Assembly (NCBI RefSeq): GCF_900101885.1
Contig: NZ_FNAN01000002.1
Coordinates: forward strand, 248,001 to 312,000
Reading direction: 5' to 3'
Length of the DNA: 64,000 bases
Source of the DNA: Dyadobacter soli
GTDB lineage: Bacteria; Bacteroidota; Bacteroidia; Cytophagales; Spirosomataceae
This document shows, one piece after another, positions 59,951 to 64,000 of the stretch; positions within the stretch are counted from its first letter, which is position 1, and every line of letters starts with the position of its first letter. A model generated the notes under the pieces. That model was not told the origin of the DNA. It ran no database searches and saw only the letters and a list, made by a program, of their open reading frames with translations. The translations under genes and the position numbers were made by a program.

Positions 59951-60763
59951 CTATAAATCCTTCCGCTTCCGGCCCGGGTAATGCGCATCGATCATCCCGA
60001 TAGCCTCTGCCTGCGTAAGCGCCGCAAAATTACGATAACGGTGATGCACATCGATAATTTCTTCCAGCGCGGCATCGACAAGCGGGCGGTTTTCCCAATC
60101 TTCCAAATGCACTAGCACCTTCATAAGGCAGCCTTTCTTGTACGCGATCTGCCCGATCACGTGCACGAGCGTATTACGTACGCGGGCGGCGCGGTCGTGT
60201 TGGAGCTCGCGCAGGAGCGGCAGAATATCTTCGGGATGTTTTCTGCCGCGAAGCTCGATGCCGTGGCAGATTTCGCGACGGATTTCCTTGTCCTCGTGGT
60301 GCAAATATTCCCTGGCCCAGGCGAGCACGGGGACCGGATTTACCTCCCCCATTTTCTTTACAGAACCGATGACAGCATTCCTTGGCGAATGGTGCGGGTC
60401 TTTCAATCCTTCGTCGAAGTAAAATCGAACTTCTTCGAAATGCCATTTACCTATTTCGCCCGCTGCATTGATCACCGTTTGCCGTACCCTGAAATCCGGA
60501 TCAGGTAAAAATTGAGAAAGCATTGCCAGTATCGCAGGGCGCAATGCTTCCTCCCCAGAATACAGTCGGCCGGTCACGAGATATGCCGACTTCCGTATAT
60601 AGGTATCGTCATCTCCGAAATACAAATGCGCTTTTAGAAGGCTCTGGCCCAATAATGCCTCCTTGATGATGCCTTGGATCACCAGAACCAGATCGGCCCT
60701 TTCGGACTTAGATAAATCGTAAAATGCCACGGGAATCAGGGGACTTCTGAGTTGCTGAGTCAA
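59951..60763 (-). CDS. HEAT-repeat protein
   Basis: 270 residues of helical pairs with short conserved turns: YIRKSAYLVTGRLYSGEEAL, DPDFRVRQTVINAAGEIG, DPHHSPRNAVIGSVKKMGE, EDKEIRREICHGIELRG, RAARVRNTLVHVIGQIAY. The basic end (AHYPGRKRKDL) matches the pattern of its neighbour. The pair is consecutive on the minus strand 22 bases apart, with this gene first. Similar proteins are DNA-alkylation-repeat-like or scaffold proteins; I cannot say more. Confidence 0.85.
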   Translation of the reverse strand: MTQQLRSPLIPVAFYDLSKSERADLVLVIQGIIKEALLGQSLLKAHLYFGDDDTYIRKSAYLVTGRLYSGEEALRPAILAMLSQFLPDPDFRVRQTVINAAGEIGKWHFEEVRFYFDEGLKDPHHSPRNAVIGSVKKMGEVNPVPVLAWAREYLHHEDKEIRREICHGIELRGRKHPEDILPLLRELQHDRAARVRNTLVHVIGQIAYKKGCLMKVLVHLEDWENRPLVDAALEEIIDVHHRYRNFAALTQAEAIGMIDAHYPGRKRKDL

Positions 60764-60791
60764 AGATCAGCATATGTCGCCGTACAAAAAA

Positions 60792-60820
60792 GTCCCCGGC
60801 GAAAGCGGGCTGCCGGGGGA
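60792..60820 (-). terminator. Hairpin with U-tract upstream of the HEAT gene
   Basis: CCCCGGC (60794-60800) and GCCGGGG (60812-60818) form a stem; on the minus strand CTTTTTT follows. It lies about 30 bases before the HEAT gene's start, so it would stop any transcript arriving from the 60.82-61.06 kb interval, or act as an attenuator of the HEAT operon. Confidence 0.6.
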
Positions 60821-61058
60821 TTGCTATATAGATAAACGTTGAGTAATAGACAATGGGCGCAAATAATAATAAACTCAACAGCTACAAACTACTTCTATCA
60901 GACTACTAATGTACCGCAAATTTTGCAGATCGAACAAAAAAATGGGCATTATCACGTAAAAATTCATCAAAAAAAGCTCGGATTTGTATTTTTAGGGTTC
61001 AAAATCGTCAGAATAGCAACCTCGGGGACTATTTCCCTTCCATAAATAGGAAAAAAGA
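60821..61058. other. AT-rich gap bounded by two minus-strand terminators
   Basis: A 238-base segment with no accepted gene. A 68-codon plus-strand frame starting at TTG 60839 (ending at 61045, with KLGFVFLGFKIVRIATS) is open but lacks a good start and homology. No consensus promoter was found. It lies between the terminator of the cytochrome gene and a second hairpin with U-tract, so may encode a small RNA on the minus strand. Confidence 0.35.
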
Positions 61059-61085
61059 AAGCCGGCCCGTCGAACGAGCCGGCTT
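61059..61085 (-). terminator. Intrinsic terminator of the cytochrome c protein gene
   Basis: AAGCCGGC (61059-61066) and GCCGGCTT (61078-61085) form an 8-bp stem with an 11-base loop; on the minus strand it is followed by TCTTTTTTCC. It lies 41 bases past the stop of the gene at 61127. Confidence 0.85.
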
Positions 61086-61126
61086 CGAGCCGATGTATCG
61101 CAGCTACTGGTTACCTTGCCTTGTCA

Positions 61127-63769
61127 CTATTTCTTTTGTTGCGAAAGAAAGGTAATCAGCGACGCGAACTCTTCGTAGGACAGTTCGTTGGCAAGCCCCG
61201 GAGGCATCATCGATGTTTCCAGTTCCTTGCGTGAAGTGATATTGGCCACCCTAATGGTGTTCACCTGTCCTGTAATGTCGCGAATCACAAGCTTCTCAGC
61301 CGATTCCTCCGAAACGAAGCCCATATACGTCTTATCGCCTTTGGTAGTGATCATTACGGATGCAAAGCCCTGTGAAATCGAAGCATTCGGTTTCAAAATC
61401 GACTCCGCGATCTGCTCACGGTTCATGATCGAGCCAATCTGACCCATGAAAGGACCTTTCATCACTTCGTTCCGGCTCAGGCTGTGGCAGGCTACGCAAC
61501 CCTGTTTGGTAAACAGTTTACGTCCAGTCGCCGGATCGCCCTGGATTTTCGCGATAGCCAGCATTACATCCTCGATCGACGACTCCCCTACCTGGCCTTT
61601 CTTATTACGGATCTTTTCCAGATCGACTTTCACTTCCTCTTTCGCAGCCACCACTTCTTCCCCTCCAAACTCCGTAATACCCATCCGATTACGCGCATTC
61701 AGGTCGGCGAAGAACTGTTTATCGCTGGCATTATTGAACTCCTTCATCAAAAAGTCTTTCACTTTCGCCGACGATTCCCATTCAACAGCCTTATAATACG
61801 GTCCGTGCGTATCGGGGCGCGTGCTCCACCACCATGAACCGTCGTAATCGGCCTCCTTTTTGTAGATCCTTCCCAACGTCGTCAGAATCTGGTCTTTCAA
61901 TGCCTTGTCGCTGGTTTTGCCATAAGCAGCAATGAGCCCGTCGACCGCTTTGGGATCGTGCATATAGCGGAGCGCCCACAATGCGATGGTCGAATTTTCG
62001 GTACCGACCGCTTTCACGCAAGCATCCACTGCATTCAATGCCACAAGCGCACGCACGGCAATGTGCGGGGTTACGATGGCCGAATTGGGCGTCGCATGAG
62101 GGCCTTCGGTCCCTTTGGCCGGTGCCACGAATGAGCCCGGCACTTTCACTTTCAGCAATGCCTGAGCGCCCTCCGGTCTGCCCAAACGGCCCAAACCAAT
62201 CGCAGCAGCCAGTTTTTCACGGGCATTGCCGTTTTCCAATGCATTCAGGAACGGGTCAACCGATACGGTTGCCGCATAAGGCTTGCGGTCGGCCAGCGCA
62301 CGCAATGCGTACTCGCGCATATCGCTTTCGGATGCCAGTTTGGCAAGATTCGCGATGCCGTCCGCGCCTGCTGCCTGCGCATAGGTATACATACCCGCCA
62401 CGCGTACATACAAAGGCGCTTTTTTGTCCTCTGCAACAGTCCAGGCCGCTTTTACCGCCTCCTTTGCGGGACGTTTCAGCAATTCCTGCTGCGCCGCCAG
62501 ACGCTGTACAGCGCTTTCCGACCGCAGTAATGCCGCCAGCTGCTTCACCGACGATTTGCTGATATCTTTGAAAGCCTTGTACTGCCAACCCTTAGGCACA
62601 GCCCGCGTGATGAAACCTTTACCCGGATTACCCGAATAACCGGCACCATCCCAGGCCGCGAGGTATACACGTCCCGAAGCATCGATATCGAGGTCGGTTA
62701 CCTGGGCAAGTTTGATAAATTCCTCCTCCTTTTGCTGGAAGGTCGGTCCGTCCGGCGTAACGCGGTGCATATATACCTGGCTGCGGCCCCAGTCGGCCAT
62801 CATCGGCACACGGTTGTATTTGGCGGGCCAGGTAGGATCGTCCATGAAGAGCGAGCCCGTTCCCGAGCCTCCGCCGAGGTCGATCAATGCAGGGATAATT
62901 TCTTCCGTAAAATTCTTGAACAACACGGGATAACCATATTCACCCGACTGGATCTGGTTGCTGAAACGGATATTCCAGCCGCCGCCGTCGTTGGTATTGT
63001 CACGCGTAAAAATGTTCATGTAAGGATCAATCGCCACATCATAAATGTTGCGCAACCCGTGGGTATACACTTCCATTTCCGTCCCGTCGGGGCGCACACG
63101 AACGATTCCACCACCCAGCTGGGTCATTTTCTTACCCGATCGGTCGAGGGCATCGTGGAAACCGAAATCACCTACGGCAATGTAAATCCAGCCGTCGATA
63201 CCCATGCGGATACCGTTGGTCGCGTGGTCGGTTCCCCGGCTTTGGAGGAACTTGGGTGAACACACATTCTGGATCAGCGGTTTTGCGGGTCCGTCGGCTA
63301 CACCGTCACGGTTTTTATCTTCCAAAACAACCAGGTCCATACCGGAAGCCTTACCTGTTTCTTTGGAAAAAGTAGTATGTAAAACAAACACCTGATCGCC
63401 CTGCGCGATAATCCCGCGCGGGTTATCCAGCGCTGCAAACGTGGTGTGCTGGTCTACTTTACCATCATTATCCGTATCGACAAGCCGCACAATGCTCCCT
63501 TTTCCGGGTGTTTTGCCCAAAGAGCCGATCATATCGACCCCAACAAATACTTCGCCCGTCGGCGCCACAGCCAGACATGCCGGGCTTGGTGTGAGATCGT
63601 GGCCTGCGAAATGCGTGACATTCAGTTCTGCCGGCCATGCGGCAGCGTTAGGAAGAGAGTCGGCTCGGGTCAGGGTTGAGGGGCCGGACCTTTGTTCTTT
63701 TTTGAGGGTGTCGGTCGTAGTCCACAGCATAAGCAGGAACGCCGATACAGTTAAGGTGATTTTTAACAT
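61127..63769 (-). CDS. Periplasmic PVC-type protein: propeller dehydrogenase-like domain, HEAT repeats, cytochrome c
   Basis: 880 residues. A signal peptide (ITLTVSAFLLMLWTTTDTLKK), then a six-blade beta-propeller of the PQQ-dependent glucose dehydrogenase type (about 50-420: VAPTGEVFVGVDMIGSLG, GIRMGIDGWIYIAVGDFG, NIYDVAIDPYMNIFTRDN), HEAT repeats (430-640), and a cytochrome c domain with C758-V-A-C-H762 (heme binding) and MMPPG as axial Met. This order is typical of the Planctomycetes-type membrane-bound dehydrogenases also found in Bacteroidota. Likely oxidises a sugar; substrate unknown. Confidence 0.88.
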   Translation of the reverse strand: MLKITLTVSAFLLMLWTTTDTLKKEQRSGPSTLTRADSLPNAAAWPAELNVTHFAGHDLTPSPACLAVAPTGEVFVGVDMIGSLGKTPGKGSIVRLVDTDNDGKVDQHTTFAALDNPRGIIAQGDQVFVLHTTFSKETGKASGMDLVVLEDKNRDGVADGPAKPLIQNVCSPKFLQSRGTDHATNGIRMGIDGWIYIAVGDFGFHDALDRSGKKMTQLGGGIVRVRPDGTEMEVYTHGLRNIYDVAIDPYMNIFTRDNTNDGGGWNIRFSNQIQSGEYGYPVLFKNFTEEIIPALIDLGGGSGTGSLFMDDPTWPAKYNRVPMMADWGRSQVYMHRVTPDGPTFQQKEEEFIKLAQVTDLDIDASGRVYLAAWDGAGYSGNPGKGFITRAVPKGWQYKAFKDISKSSVKQLAALLRSESAVQRLAAQQELLKRPAKEAVKAAWTVAEDKKAPLYVRVAGMYTYAQAAGADGIANLAKLASESDMREYALRALADRKPYAATVSVDPFLNALENGNAREKLAAAIGLGRLGRPEGAQALLKVKVPGSFVAPAKGTEGPHATPNSAIVTPHIAVRALVALNAVDACVKAVGTENSTIALWALRYMHDPKAVDGLIAAYGKTSDKALKDQILTTLGRIYKKEADYDGSWWWSTRPDTHGPYYKAVEWESSAKVKDFLMKEFNNASDKQFFADLNARNRMGITEFGGEEVVAAKEEVKVDLEKIRNKKGQVGESSIEDVMLAIAKIQGDPATGRKLFTKQGCVACHSLSRNEVMKGPFMGQIGSIMNREQIAESILKPNASISQGFASVMITTKGDKTYMGFVSEESAEKLVIRDITGQVNTIRVANITSRKELETSMMPPGLANELSYEEFASLITFLSQQKK

Positions 63770-63875
63770 AAATAGTTTAACAGAAATTATTTCGACCCTT
63801 TCGCCAAGGGCCGACGGGTACAGTACACAGAATCTTAAAATAGGATGCGGGCCGGAACTACTCTAAAATGCCGCC

Positions 63876-63998
63876 CTATTTCCGCTGGTAGAGGGCAAAA
63901 CGCATGAAAAGCTCGGGTAATGCCTCATGCTGGCCGTGCAATGTGGTGAAATGAAAATGACGATCAATCGAAAGGCCTTCAACGTCGACAATGCGGCA
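63876..63998 (-). CDS. C-terminal fragment of a gene cut by the window edge
   Basis: On the minus strand a frame without stops is open from the window end to TAG at 63876, giving 40 visible residues, CRIVDVEGLSIDRHFHFTTL and then HGQHEALPELFMRFALYQRK. Codon use and amino acid content look coding. It lies upstream of the cytochrome c gene on the same strand, with a 106-base gap. Family unknown; not enough is visible. Confidence 0.5.
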   Translation of the reverse strand, partial: CRIVDVEGLSIDRHFHFTTLHGQHEALPELFMRFALYQRK

Positions 63999-64000
63999 TT

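Noticed and set aside
60839..61045. 68-codon plus-strand frame
   Set aside because: It needs a TTG start, has no recognised motif and lies between terminators; kept only as a note in the gap.

Overview
The window looks like chromosomal DNA of a Bacteroidota bacterium of the Cytophagales type; a Dyadobacter or Spirosoma relative is my best guess, not proven. The grounds are a type IX secretion (T9SS) sorting tail, LytS/LytTR and propeller-sensor signalling, promoter candidates of the TTTG / TAnnTTTG type, weak Shine-Dalgarno sites, an ECF sigma / anti-sigma / vWA cassette and DUF4202, DUF3037 and HipA-like families. No rRNA, tRNA, CRISPR array, insertion sequence or prophage was seen.

Layout. 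0-1.6 kb: the 3' end of an ATPase-like regulator, translationally coupled to an acyltransferase. 1.7-22.8 kb: an exopolysaccharide locus. One minus-strand operon (7454 down to 1685) carries two Wzx-type flippases, a fucosyltransferase (GT11), a GT4 and an unrecognised protein. A plus-strand run (7613-10037) carries three GT2 enzymes and is followed by a hybrid histidine kinase. A tightly coupled minus-strand operon (20439 down to 12694) encodes a half-length TolC-like protein, a chain-length protein with a degenerate kinase domain, a membrane GT2, a 48-residue membrane peptide, a Wzy-type polymerase, a GT14 and a GT4. A hexapeptide acyltransferase, the initiating sugar-phosphate transferase (with a pseudo-receiver domain) and a lone receiver close the locus. 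23.1-26.8 kb: anti-sigma factor, ECF sigma factor and a divergent vWA protein. 26.9-28.7 kb: a zeta-toxin-like P-loop protein with a small partner, DUF4202 and a lipoprotein.

28.8-41.2 kb is an alpha-glucan/trehalose cluster: a TreY-MalQ fusion, a receiver, GlgE, a TreS-maltokinase fusion and GlgB. It can plausibly turn trehalose into maltose, then maltose-1-phosphate, then linear and branched glucan, while TreY-MalQ works on the glucan side. TreZ, which would release trehalose, is not in the window. 41.2-46.6 kb is visibly AT-richer and holds a lipoprotein, two micro-ORFs, a T9SS protein, a large repeat protein with a dockerin-like tail and a small membrane protein.

46.8-51.2 kb: a propeller/GAF/LytS sensor with its LytTR regulator. 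51.2-52.4 kb: a HipA-like kinase overlapping a DUF3037 gene. 52.5-56.1 kb: a membrane-anchored HTH-like protein divergent from two secreted proteins, with a striking tandem-repeat operator candidate between them. 56.2-59.3 kb: quinone oxidoreductase, divergent AraC regulator, a small secreted protein and a HigBA-like toxin-antitoxin pair. 59.3-64 kb: two HEAT-repeat proteins, a non-coding interval with two terminators, a large periplasmic cytochrome c protein and the end of one more gene.
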